A stretch of DNA of 5,203 bases. Origin: Treponema sp. (GTDB lineage: Bacteria > Spirochaetota > Spirochaetia > Treponematales > Breznakiellaceae). How positions within the stretch are numbered: the stretch's first letter is position 1; the number at the start of each line of letters is the position of its first letter. A program made the translations under genes and the position numbers. The notes under the pieces are model-generated. The model did not search any database. It was not told where the DNA came from and saw only the letters and a list, made by a program, of their open reading frames with translations. The DNA lies in the NCBI GenBank assembly GCA_031275515.1, contig JAISOQ010000004.1:1-5203 (forward strand), given 5' to 3'. Below, one piece after another: positions 1 to 5,177 of the stretch.

Positions 1-8
1 TCAGGGTT

Positions 9-242
9 CTAAAGCGGGTTCTCCCTAAAGCCAAAGTTCAGTTCCGGGAATATGGGGGTTGATTCTACGGCGGCTTTGTTTTCGGCTTTGATGGCGTCGA
101 ATAACTCCCGGCGGAAAACCTTGACGTTTCTCGGGGCGGTTACTCCCAGCCGCACCTGATCCCCCCGGATTTCTATGATGGATATGGAAATATCCTCCCC
201 GATCATGATTTTTTCATTAACCTTTCTGGATAGTATCAACAT
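9..242 (-). CDS. csrA: Carbon storage regulator CsrA (translational repressor)
   Basis: This 77-residue protein is a small RNA-binding regulator. The family acts as a homodimer that binds GGA motifs, often over ribosome binding sites, and blocks translation of target mRNAs. The N-terminus MLILSRKVNEKIMIGEDI is diagnostic, followed by the VRLGVTAPRNVKVFRRE core. The two RNA-contacting arginines of the family are visible as Arg6 and Arg44. The CsrA fold ends near residue 50. The remaining roughly 27 residues form a C-terminal tail, longer than in the 61-residue E. coli protein and closer to Bacillus subtilis CsrA, where the tail region is involved in FliW binding. The ATG overlaps the TGA of fliW by one base (TGATG), and GGGGAG lies a short distance upstream, so translation is probably coupled to fliW. 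The stop is TAG, and only 8 bases remain in the window beyond it. Identification is secure; the target mRNAs are not known from this sequence. Confidence 0.97.
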   Translation of the reverse strand: MLILSRKVNEKIMIGEDISISIIEIRGDQVRLGVTAPRNVKVFRRELFDAIKAENKAAVESTPIFPELNFGFRENPL

Positions 243-685
243 CAGTGGCTCCCCGCCGCAGCTAGTTCGTCCATGATGTTATGCCGGGTCCCCCACCGGG
301 GATCCGTGAGGATAGCCTGCTTTCCCTGGCGTGTTTCCCGGTTAATAACCAGGGGCCCCTGGAGATTGGCGGTCATGCCTCCCCCATCAGCCGGGATGGT
401 CACGATGGAAAAGATCAGCGCTTTTTGGGGATCGAAGATGCCGATCTCCAAAAGGTCTTCATCGCTGATGTCCAGTTCATAATCGGGTCTGAAAAGAAAG
501 GGATTGACGAGAATAAAGGCGAGGCGCTCCACATCCAGGGACTGGAGCCAGTAAAAGGGCTGGCGTTCGGCGTCCAACAGAACATAGTCTTTAAAGGCTT
601 CAAACCCAAAGAGTCCGGAAGAAATAGTGATCTTCTGGTGTTCATCTACATCGATAACGCCATAGGCTTTTGTTGTAACCTTCAC
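242..685 (-). CDS. fliW: Flagellar assembly factor FliW (CsrA antagonist, flagellin-binding)
   Basis: The product is 147 residues, the usual size for FliW. Family motifs are clear: ISSGLFGFE at residues 21-29, FYWLQSLDVERLAFILVNP at 44-62, DYELDISDEDL at 68-78, and MTANLQGPLVINRETRQGKQ at 104-123. In B. subtilis FliW binds either flagellin or CsrA. When flagellin is exported, FliW is freed and relieves CsrA repression of flagellin translation. The Treponema pallidum homologue TP0658 is reported to bind flagellins. The start codon is GTG. I chose it because a strong GAGGAGGG ribosome binding site lies about 8 bases upstream, within the 18-base gap after flgL, and because the product begins exactly where FliW proteins do. 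The gene overlaps csrA by one base, as expected for a partner-switch pair made in a fixed ratio. Confidence 0.96.
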   Translation of the reverse strand: MKVTTKAYGVIDVDEHQKITISSGLFGFEAFKDYVLLDAERQPFYWLQSLDVERLAFILVNPFLFRPDYELDISDEDLLEIGIFDPQKALIFSIVTIPADGGGMTANLQGPLVINRETRQGKQAILTDPRWGTRHNIMDELAAAGSH

Positions 686-687
686 GT

Positions 688-706
688 CTTTACCCTCCTC
701 ATCCTA
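688..706 (-). promoter_or_regulatory. fliW ribosome binding site with two GGA motifs
   Basis: Read on the minus strand, the flgL stop codon runs into AGGATGAGGAGGGT. This contains GGA at 704-702 and again at 698-696, the second being part of the Shine-Dalgarno sequence. It fixes the GTG start of fliW. The first GGA sits in AGGATG, which matches the core of the known CsrA consensus (ARGGAUG). Binding by CsrA is inference. Confidence 0.6.
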
Positions 707-1951
707 ACGTAAAAAATCAAGTAAGGTGGAGGGTAGTATCTTGGCGGCGGCTTGTAACGCCGCTTTATGGGCAAACTGCATCATACTGAGGTCTGTCGCC
801 GCCGTAGCAAAATCCAGGCCGGCTTCCCGGCTCAGGGCGGCGGTTACATTGGGGATCTCCTGGTTCAGCCGCTCCCAGGTTTGCTCCACCCGCTCCTGCC
901 GGCTGCCGTTGACGGTAATGCGGGACTGTATGTTGGTTAAGGCTAAATCCATACCCCCTATGCCCTGACTGCCCACAAAATCGCTGTCCCCCCGGAACAG
1001 GGCGTCCCGGAGGCGGATGACCATATCGAAGGCGGAACCCCCGGAAACCCGGGCGCTGGGATGCCAGTTCGGGGCGCCGGGATCGCTGTTTGCGGAGATG
1101 ATCCCCAGGTCCTGCAAAACCCGGGACCCCTGGCGGTCGTCCAGGCGTATCAGATGGGCGTTGGTCCCTTCCAGGGCAAGCCCCTTTGTTTCCGGGTCTA
1201 TGTAGGCTTTGACCGGCGCGGACGAATCGTTTATCTTTGCGGCTATGGCCTGAACCGTGTCGCCTACCGTGACGGGGATCTCATAACCGTCCACGTAGAT
1301 TGAACTGTCCCCGGGAACCCGGTAATTCGTGGCGTCCAAGGTGGAGTAAATCTGCATCTTTTCGGCCCAAAAAGCCTCCCCTCCCCCAATGTCCAGATCC
1401 GTATAAATCTGGTCGGTTATTTCCGTCTTCCGCTCAGAGCCTGCGCCCCGGTACTCCACCCGGACCACCATGGATTCCCCGCCGCCAGGAACCGTTCCTT
1501 CCACAATCCGGAAAGGTTCGGTCACGGCCTTGTCCCCGGCAAAAAGCTGCTTGCCGTCGGAACCTACGGCGTTGGAAAGGGAAACCAGCTCCTTGAGAAG
1601 TTCGTTGACCTCCACCGCCATGTACTTGAGGTCTTCCTTCGTATAGGTACCCGTCGCGCCCTGAACCGAAAGTTCCCGTATCCGTTGGAGTATATCGTTG
1701 CTCTCCCTGAGGTAGGAGTCCACTTCGGTGTAGTGGTCTTTGGCGTAAAGGGTGTTTTTTTCAAACCGTTCAAGCCGGGCCAGGTAGGATTCGTAGCGCA
1801 CCGCATGAGAGGCGGCCAGAGGATCGTCCCGCAGCTCGCGAATCCGCTTCTGGGAGGCGATTTTGGACTGAATGTTGGAAAGCCCCTCTTCCTGCCTGCG
1901 AAGGTAATACTGCATATCGTTATTCGGCATATCCGTGGAAACACGTCTCAT
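704..1951 (-). CDS. flgL: Flagellar hook-filament junction protein FlgL (HAP3)
   Basis: FlgL is the second junction protein between hook and filament. In spirochetes this structure lies in the periplasm. The 415-residue product has the flagellin-type N-terminal helix region (residues 1-140), with MRRVSTDM, then SKIASQKRIRELRDDPLAA at 29-47 and later VGSDGKQLFAG. It also has a flagellin-type C-terminal helix (about 335-405) ending in TDLSMMQFAHKAALQAAAKI. The middle contains a segment like the flagellin/hook IN motif (about 217-264, DGYEIPVTVGDTVQAIAAKI and following). At 415 residues it is about 100 longer than enteric FlgL, the extra lying in the central exposed domain. The ATG start is 6 bases after the flgK stop, with a modest GGGGGTG ribosome binding site inside the end of flgK, suggesting translational coupling. 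The neighbours flgK and fliW support the assignment against flagellin itself. Confidence 0.95.
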   Translation of the reverse strand: MRRVSTDMPNNDMQYYLRRQEEGLSNIQSKIASQKRIRELRDDPLAASHAVRYESYLARLERFEKNTLYAKDHYTEVDSYLRESNDILQRIRELSVQGATGTYTKEDLKYMAVEVNELLKELVSLSNAVGSDGKQLFAGDKAVTEPFRIVEGTVPGGGESMVVRVEYRGAGSERKTEITDQIYTDLDIGGGEAFWAEKMQIYSTLDATNYRVPGDSSIYVDGYEIPVTVGDTVQAIAAKINDSSAPVKAYIDPETKGLALEGTNAHLIRLDDRQGSRVLQDLGIISANSDPGAPNWHPSARVSGGSAFDMVIRLRDALFRGDSDFVGSQGIGGMDLALTNIQSRITVNGSRQERVEQTWERLNQEIPNVTAALSREAGLDFATAATDLSMMQFAHKAALQAAAKILPSTLLDFLR

Positions 1952-1957
1952 GGTTTA

Positions 1958-3847
1958 TTACACCCCCATTCGGTTAATAATCGTATCCAGCATGGAATTC
2001 ACCGTTGTGATGAACCGGGCCGCCGCGGCGTACCCGTGCTGGTACTTGATCATATTCGATAATTCCTCGTCAACATTGACGCCGGAAATGGACTCCCGCA
2101 GGTCTTTGAGCTGCTTCATGATGAGATTCTGGGTTTCCAGGGAATCCCGGCTCTGGGCGCCCAGCATACCAACCCGTCCCACCGCATCGGCAAAGTAGTC
2201 GTCAAAGGTCCCAAGACGGCCCACCATGACCGCCGTATTTCTAATAGAGGCGACAGCCATTGCCGCGTCCCCGTTGCCGGGATTAGCGGCCCTGCCGTTC
2301 TCCCCAAAACCGGAAGCCACCGACGTGGGATCCCGGAACAGGGCGGGGTTCACCTCTATCCATCCCGAAGGATGAGCAGTAGGGGCCAGCGCCCGGTCCA
2401 CAGCCCCGCCGGTCAGGGCCGCCACTGCATCCGGGCCGCCCCAATCATAAGCCCCCCCGGGGCCTGATGCGTTCAGGACGCCGGCGTAACCCGCCAGGAA
2501 GCGGCCGGAGTCCTCAATATGGCGGATCACGAAGTCCGGGTTACCGCCGGGGAGTATGGCCCCTTCCGCCGGGGTCCCCTTGAGGGAGAGCTGACCCTCC
2601 CGGTTGAGCCGGGCCGTAACTTCCGCGCCGGAATTGTTGATCCTGTTCACGATGTCTTCCACCGTGTCATTGGGGTAATAGGGAACCTCCACGTTGCCGC
2701 CGCCTGCGGAAAGGGTGATTACCCCTTCAAGCCCTACCTGATCCCGGGCCTCCAGCGCGTTGACGCCGTTGATCCTAAAGATGTAGCTTGAATCATAAGC
2801 CCCGTCCCCGTCCCGGTCATAGTTGCCGTTCACGTTGGTAACAAAGGGATGTTCGGTAAAGAAGTCGAGACCCGTGGTCCCGTTGATCCCATAGGCCGAA
2901 CGGTGTACCTCGTTTACCAGGTCGATGAAATTCATGGTCATGGAATCCAGGTTCTGAATTTCTTCCTGAATGGTGTGATCCCTCAGTTCCACCAGAGCCG
3001 CCAGGCTTCCCTCCTGGAAATGGGCTTCCTCCCCGGTCTCCCGCCAGGTTATCCGGGAATACCCCTGGGTTTCGGCTCCCTGGACCAAATCGAACTGCCG
3101 GCCTATGCCGCCCTGGACCAGAACGAATCCCGCGGTGTGGACCATGAATTCGTCCGGGTCCCGGTTATCCACCGTAACGTCGATAATCGACGAAAGACGG
3201 TCAACCAGGAGGTCCCGGCGATCCATGAGGTCGTTGGGGTTATCCCCCTGGGCCTTGATGCGCTGTATATCCCGGTTGACGCCGGCGATTTCCCGGGAAA
3301 GGCCGTTGACCTTGTCTACCGTGAGCCTGATGTCTTCCTCGGCCATGTCTTGAAGGCCCTTGAGGCTCTTATACTGCTCGTGGATGCCGTCGATCAGGCT
3401 CTTACCCCGTTCAAGCACTGCGGTCCGGGGAGCGGTATCGGCGGGGTATATCGAAAGTTCCTGCCAGGCGTCCCAGAAGGCGTCCATCTTTCCCCGGATG
3501 GAGCTCCCCCCCACTTCCAGATACGTCTGCTCCATCATGCGGATATAGGGGTCCCGGGCGGCCCAGTACCCTTCCCCGCCGGCCTGGGCTGCGATACGCC
3601 GGTCCAGAAGCTGGTCCCTGATGCGCTCTATCCGCTCCAGGATGGTTCCCTGGCCTAACTGTCCGGCGGTTTCCTCCCGGTTGAGGCCGGGCAGGTATAT
3701 GGGATCAAAGGCCGACATTTCGACCCGCTGCCGGGAATACCCTTCGGTAGAAGCGTTGGAAAGGTTATGTCCTGTGGTATTAAGGGCCTGCTGATGGGCT
3801 ATGACCCCCCGCTTTCCTATCTCAATCCCTTGAAAAGTGGATGTCAT
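1958..3847 (-). CDS. flgK: Flagellar hook-filament junction protein FlgK (HAP1)
   Basis: FlgK sits directly on the hook and is the first of the two junction proteins. The 629-residue product begins with the flagellar rod/hook N-terminal motif (residues 21-42, ALNTTGHNLSNASTEGYSRQ and following). It ends with the family C-terminal helix, SGVNVDEELSNMIKYQHGYA starting at residue 588 and MLDTIINRM near the end. Helical FlgK segments lie between, including residues 100-220, with MDRRDLLVDRLSSIIDV at about 208-224. It is longer than the 547-residue Salmonella protein. The extra length lies in the central variable domain, which contains an acidic DRDGDGAYD loop (344-352) and an IN-motif-like stretch (about 386-425). 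The ATG is preceded by a strong AAGGAG ribosome binding site with 8-base spacing, and the next in-frame protein motif starts immediately, so the start is firm. The gene follows the flgN-like chaperone after 85 bp and precedes flgL by 6 bp. Confidence 0.97.
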   Translation of the reverse strand: MTSTFQGIEIGKRGVIAHQQALNTTGHNLSNASTEGYSRQRVEMSAFDPIYLPGLNREETAGQLGQGTILERIERIRDQLLDRRIAAQAGGEGYWAARDPYIRMMEQTYLEVGGSSIRGKMDAFWDAWQELSIYPADTAPRTAVLERGKSLIDGIHEQYKSLKGLQDMAEEDIRLTVDKVNGLSREIAGVNRDIQRIKAQGDNPNDLMDRRDLLVDRLSSIIDVTVDNRDPDEFMVHTAGFVLVQGGIGRQFDLVQGAETQGYSRITWRETGEEAHFQEGSLAALVELRDHTIQEEIQNLDSMTMNFIDLVNEVHRSAYGINGTTGLDFFTEHPFVTNVNGNYDRDGDGAYDSSYIFRINGVNALEARDQVGLEGVITLSAGGGNVEVPYYPNDTVEDIVNRINNSGAEVTARLNREGQLSLKGTPAEGAILPGGNPDFVIRHIEDSGRFLAGYAGVLNASGPGGAYDWGGPDAVAALTGGAVDRALAPTAHPSGWIEVNPALFRDPTSVASGFGENGRAANPGNGDAAMAVASIRNTAVMVGRLGTFDDYFADAVGRVGMLGAQSRDSLETQNLIMKQLKDLRESISGVNVDEELSNMIKYQHGYAAAARFITTVNSMLDTIINRMGV

Positions 3848-3861
3848 GATTCCTTCTCCTT
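3848..3861 (-). promoter_or_regulatory. flgK ribosome binding site with paired GGA motifs
   Basis: The minus strand reads AAGGAGAAGGAATC directly before the flgK ATG. It is a strong Shine-Dalgarno sequence and contains two GGA triplets (3859-3857 and 3853-3851), six bases apart. This is the kind of site CsrA can occlude, and csrA is the last gene of the same operon. The ribosome binding site is well supported; CsrA binding is inference. Confidence 0.65.
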
Positions 3862-3870
3862 CATTATTGA

Positions 3871-3924
3871 GCCTGTCCCAAAACTAATTGACTGTGCGCC
3901 AGCGCGCACGGTTTTGGGAAAGCC
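3871..3924 (-). repeat. Nested palindrome between flgN and flgK
   Basis: An outer perfect 9-bp inverted repeat (TCCCAAAAC at 3876-3884, GTTTTGGGA at 3911-3919) encloses an inner perfect 6-bp hairpin (GTGCGC at 3894-3899, GCGCAC at 3904-3909, loop of 4). Counting the flanks 3871-3875 and 3920-3924, 12 of 14 outer positions can pair. It lies in the only long gap inside the operon, starting after the flgN stop and ending about 14 bases before the flgK ribosome binding site. It has no T-run after the stem on the minus strand, so it is not a standard intrinsic terminator. It could be a dispersed repeat, an mRNA processing or stability element, or an RNA structure affecting flgK translation. Confidence 0.7.
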
Positions 3925-3932
3925 TTTATTAA

Positions 3933-4475
3933 TTAACAATGGCGGTCCAGTACCATACTCCGCATATCCGCCTGAACCTGAACGCCGCTGCGGGAATATA
4001 TCCTGCCTTTCCGGTCCGGGAAGGCCGCTTCCAGAAAGCCTGCAATCAAAAGACTGGCTTCGCTGAGGTAGTTCATGAGGGCGCCGCCTTCTATCCTGAC
4101 TTTCATGGTTTCTGTTTTAAGGCTGCGATATGCGCCGGTGACTGCTTTCCGCTCGTCCGGGGGAAACCGGGAGACAAGGGCGTAAAAACCAGCCCCGGCC
4201 CCGTCTTCTTTCGGCGTATCGCCGCCGCCGGAAAGGGAGGAGAAAATTCTGACGCGCTCCTGATCCAGGTCCTTAAACTGCGCCCCCAGCTGGTTCAGGG
4301 CCTCCATGTGAGATTCAAAGGCCGGCCACTGCCGGTTTATGACTGCCTGGCGGATCAATGCCTGCATCCCGGCAATCTGCGCCACAAGCTTTCGTTCCTG
4401 CTCTAAAACCGCCCTGCACTGGCCGTATGCCGGATTTTCATCATGAACCGCCGCCGCATTCGCTGTGTGTTCCAT
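3933..4475 (-). CDS. flgN: FlgN-like flagellar export chaperone
   Basis: The 180-residue product is predicted to be mostly helical and charged. A long N-terminal helical stretch covers about residues 15-80, with AVLEQERKLVAQIAGMQAL at 22-40 and a second helix at 55-80. A short Gly/Asp-rich linker at 83-96 leads to further helices at 107-152. The tail GRIYSRSGVQVQ resembles the Tyr-x-x-x-Gly ending common in FlgN proteins. FlgN binds the C-terminal helices of FlgK and FlgL in the cytosol and delivers them to the flagellar type III export gate. Position as the first gene before flgK and flgL is the standard FlgN position and is the main support. The protein is longer than the roughly 140 residues of enteric FlgN. 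The ATG is chosen because AGAGG lies 10 bases upstream and a sigma-28-like promoter sits immediately before it. Sequence conservation in this family is low, so the call is partly by context. Confidence 0.75.
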   Translation of the reverse strand: MEHTANAAAVHDENPAYGQCRAVLEQERKLVAQIAGMQALIRQAVINRQWPAFESHMEALNQLGAQFKDLDQERVRIFSSLSGGGDTPKEDGAGAGFYALVSRFPPDERKAVTGAYRSLKTETMKVRIEGGALMNYLSEASLLIAGFLEAAFPDRKGRIYSRSGVQVQADMRSMVLDRHC

Positions 4476-4496
4476 GTCTGCTATACCTCTAATTCA

Positions 4497-4524
4497 ATAT
4501 CGGCATGGGGGAGAGGAGAGTTTA
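4497..4524 (-). promoter_or_regulatory. Probable sigma-28 (FliA-type) promoter of the flgN-flgK-flgL-fliW-csrA operon
   Basis: The minus strand carries TAAA (4524-4521), a 16-base spacer, then GCCGATAT (4504-4497). The known flagellar sigma-28 consensus is TAAA, about 15 bases, GCCGATAA, so seven of eight bases of the -10 box match and the spacer is one base longer than ideal. A transcript starting about 6-8 bases after the box would begin at or just before the AGAGG ribosome binding site (4490-4486) of flgN, leaving a very short leader. Hook-junction and late flagellar genes are typical sigma-28 targets. No comparable sigma-70 pair with normal spacing was seen nearby. Confidence 0.7.
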
Positions 4525-4639
4525 ATAGAAAGATTGGGATAGTACGGGAAGAACCCTGCGAGCCGGGGCAAAAGGCATTTGAAGATTTGTCCGCGGATTA
4601 AGGCGAATTTCCACGAATTATTCGGATACATTTGTGTCT

Positions 4640-4669
4640 GCGGACTTAAAGTCCGGCGGACTAAAGTCC
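4640..4669. repeat. Two tandem REP-like palindromes
   Basis: Copy one, GCGGACTTAAAGTCC (4640-4654), and copy two, GCGGACTAAAGTCC (4656-4669), are adjacent, with a 16-base period and one base of length difference. Each is itself palindromic: CGGACTT and AAGTCCG around one base at 4641-4655, and GGACT and AGTCC around two bases at 4658-4669. Short GC-flanked GGACTxAAGTCC palindromes in tandem resemble the REP-type intergenic repeats found scattered in many bacterial genomes. Whether this one is dispersed in this genome cannot be seen from the window. Confidence 0.65.
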
Positions 4670-4761
4670 CTGTGCGTTTACTTTGGGGCAGGTGCAGCGG
4701 ACGGAACAGGGCCGGTACTCTTTATCGCGCTGCGCGTTGGAATCACCGCAGGCAAAAGGAA

Positions 4762-4856
4762 GCCGCCGGGCAGGAGATATACTTTTCCAGGAAGCAACGG
4801 ATTACGGAGTTTTGCGCTGCAAATCCGGGCTTTATCTCCCCCCGATTCCCGGCGGC
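4762..4856. repeat. Long imperfect inverted repeat downstream of the Rpn-like gene
   Basis: Three nested complementary pairs can be read. The outermost is GCCGCCGGG (4762-4770) with CCCGGCGGC (4848-4856), 9 bp perfect. The second is GGAGATA (4773-4779) with TATCTCC (4833-4839), 7 bp perfect. The third is CGGATT (4798-4803) with AATCCG (4822-4827), 6 bp perfect, and it surrounds a TTGC/GCA tip. Internal loops are unequal (2 versus 8 and 18 versus 5 bases). It starts 18 bases after the stop of the Rpn-like gene. It lacks a clear T-run on either strand, so a normal terminator is not supported; a folded RNA or a small palindromic repeat element is possible. Confidence 0.5.
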
Positions 4857-4874
4857 CCCGGACCCCGCTGCCGC

Positions 4875-5177
4875 CTAAAGCCGCTCTATCTCTTCAAGGG
4901 AAAGCCCGAAACCCGCGGCAATGATGTCAGGTGAAATCCCCATCTGTTTCAGCCGCCGGGCGCCTTCCTGCTTTTCCTGTTCCTGCTCCTGCCAAGCCCT
5001 TTCCCATTCCTGCAGGACCGCCCTTTCCCGTTCCTGCCGGATCACCCTTTCCTGTTCCTGCCAGGCCCTCTCCCGTTCCCGCAAGGCCCTTTCCCATTCC
5101 TGCCGGGCCTCTTCCTTCGCTTGCTGTACCGCCTGCCTCTTGTCCGCTAACACGCTCTCTACCAATGCGTCAAACAT
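4875..5177 (-). CDS. Possible separately translated 100-residue C-terminal product (RpnS-like)
   Basis: Within the open Rpn-like frame an ATG at 5177-5175 is preceded by GGAAGGAG (5194-5187) at 9-base spacing, a near-perfect ribosome binding site. Translation from it gives 100 residues: a short helix (MFDALVESVLADKRQAVQQA), the repeat region (24-67) and the small C-terminal domain (73-100). In E. coli, Rpn genes are reported to make such a short internal product, which blocks the toxic full-length nuclease. The same bases also encode RKEY in the longer frame, so the match could be coincidental. This is either an internal start or, if the gene begins here, the true start. Confidence 0.4.
   Translation of the reverse strand: MFDALVESVLADKRQAVQQAKEEARQEWERALRERERAWQEQERVIRQERERAVLQEWERAWQEQEQEKQEGARRLKQMGISPDIIAAGFGLSLEEIERL

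Larger units (their letters stand above)
4476..4874. other. Intergenic region without a convincing gene
   Basis: This 399-bp stretch separates the flagellar operon from the Rpn-like gene. Its flgN-proximal part holds the sigma-28-like promoter. From about 4585 to 4670 it is a patchwork of short palindromes. Examples are CGAATTATTCG at 4614-4624, a related pair of segments at 4585-4600 and 4630-4648 that both start ATTTGT and continue into CGCGGATTA or TGCGGACTTA, and the two GGACT..AGTCC units. From 4762 to 4856 it is a long imperfect inverted repeat. Open frames on the plus strand here start at TTG or GTG without ribosome binding sites and read through the repeats, so I do not call genes in it. 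Confidence 0.65.

Noticed and set aside
281..712. Plus-strand open frame of 143 codons opposite fliW
   Set aside because: It mirrors fliW and runs into the fliW leader. There is no known-family signature, and fliW itself is certain.
2849..3658. Long plus-strand open frame of 269 codons opposite flgK
   Set aside because: It lies wholly within flgK, whose protein is unmistakable. The frame is a by-product of GC-rich codon use on the opposite strand, and its translation shows no recognisable domain.
3876..3919. Rho-independent terminator between flgN and flgK
   Set aside because: A stem exists, but the minus strand continues CAGGCTCAATAATG with no T-run. The outer stem also encloses unpaired bases, and flgK would be cut off from the only promoter seen.
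4540..4580. Sigma-70 promoter TTGCCC ... TACTAT on the minus strand upstream of flgN
   Set aside because: The spacing between the two boxes is about 21 bases, too long for a normal sigma-70 promoter. The sigma-28-like site closer to flgN is a much better match.
4579..4934. Three overlapping plus-strand open frames in the intergenic region
   Set aside because: They begin at TTG or GTG without ribosome binding sites. They translate the REP-like palindromes (ADLKSGGLKSL type peptides), and two of them run into the Rpn-like gene on the other strand.
4977..5108. CRISPR-like array
   Set aside because: The repeated units are contiguous coding repeats without spacers and keep the reading frame open. 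They are protein repeats, not repeat-spacer units.
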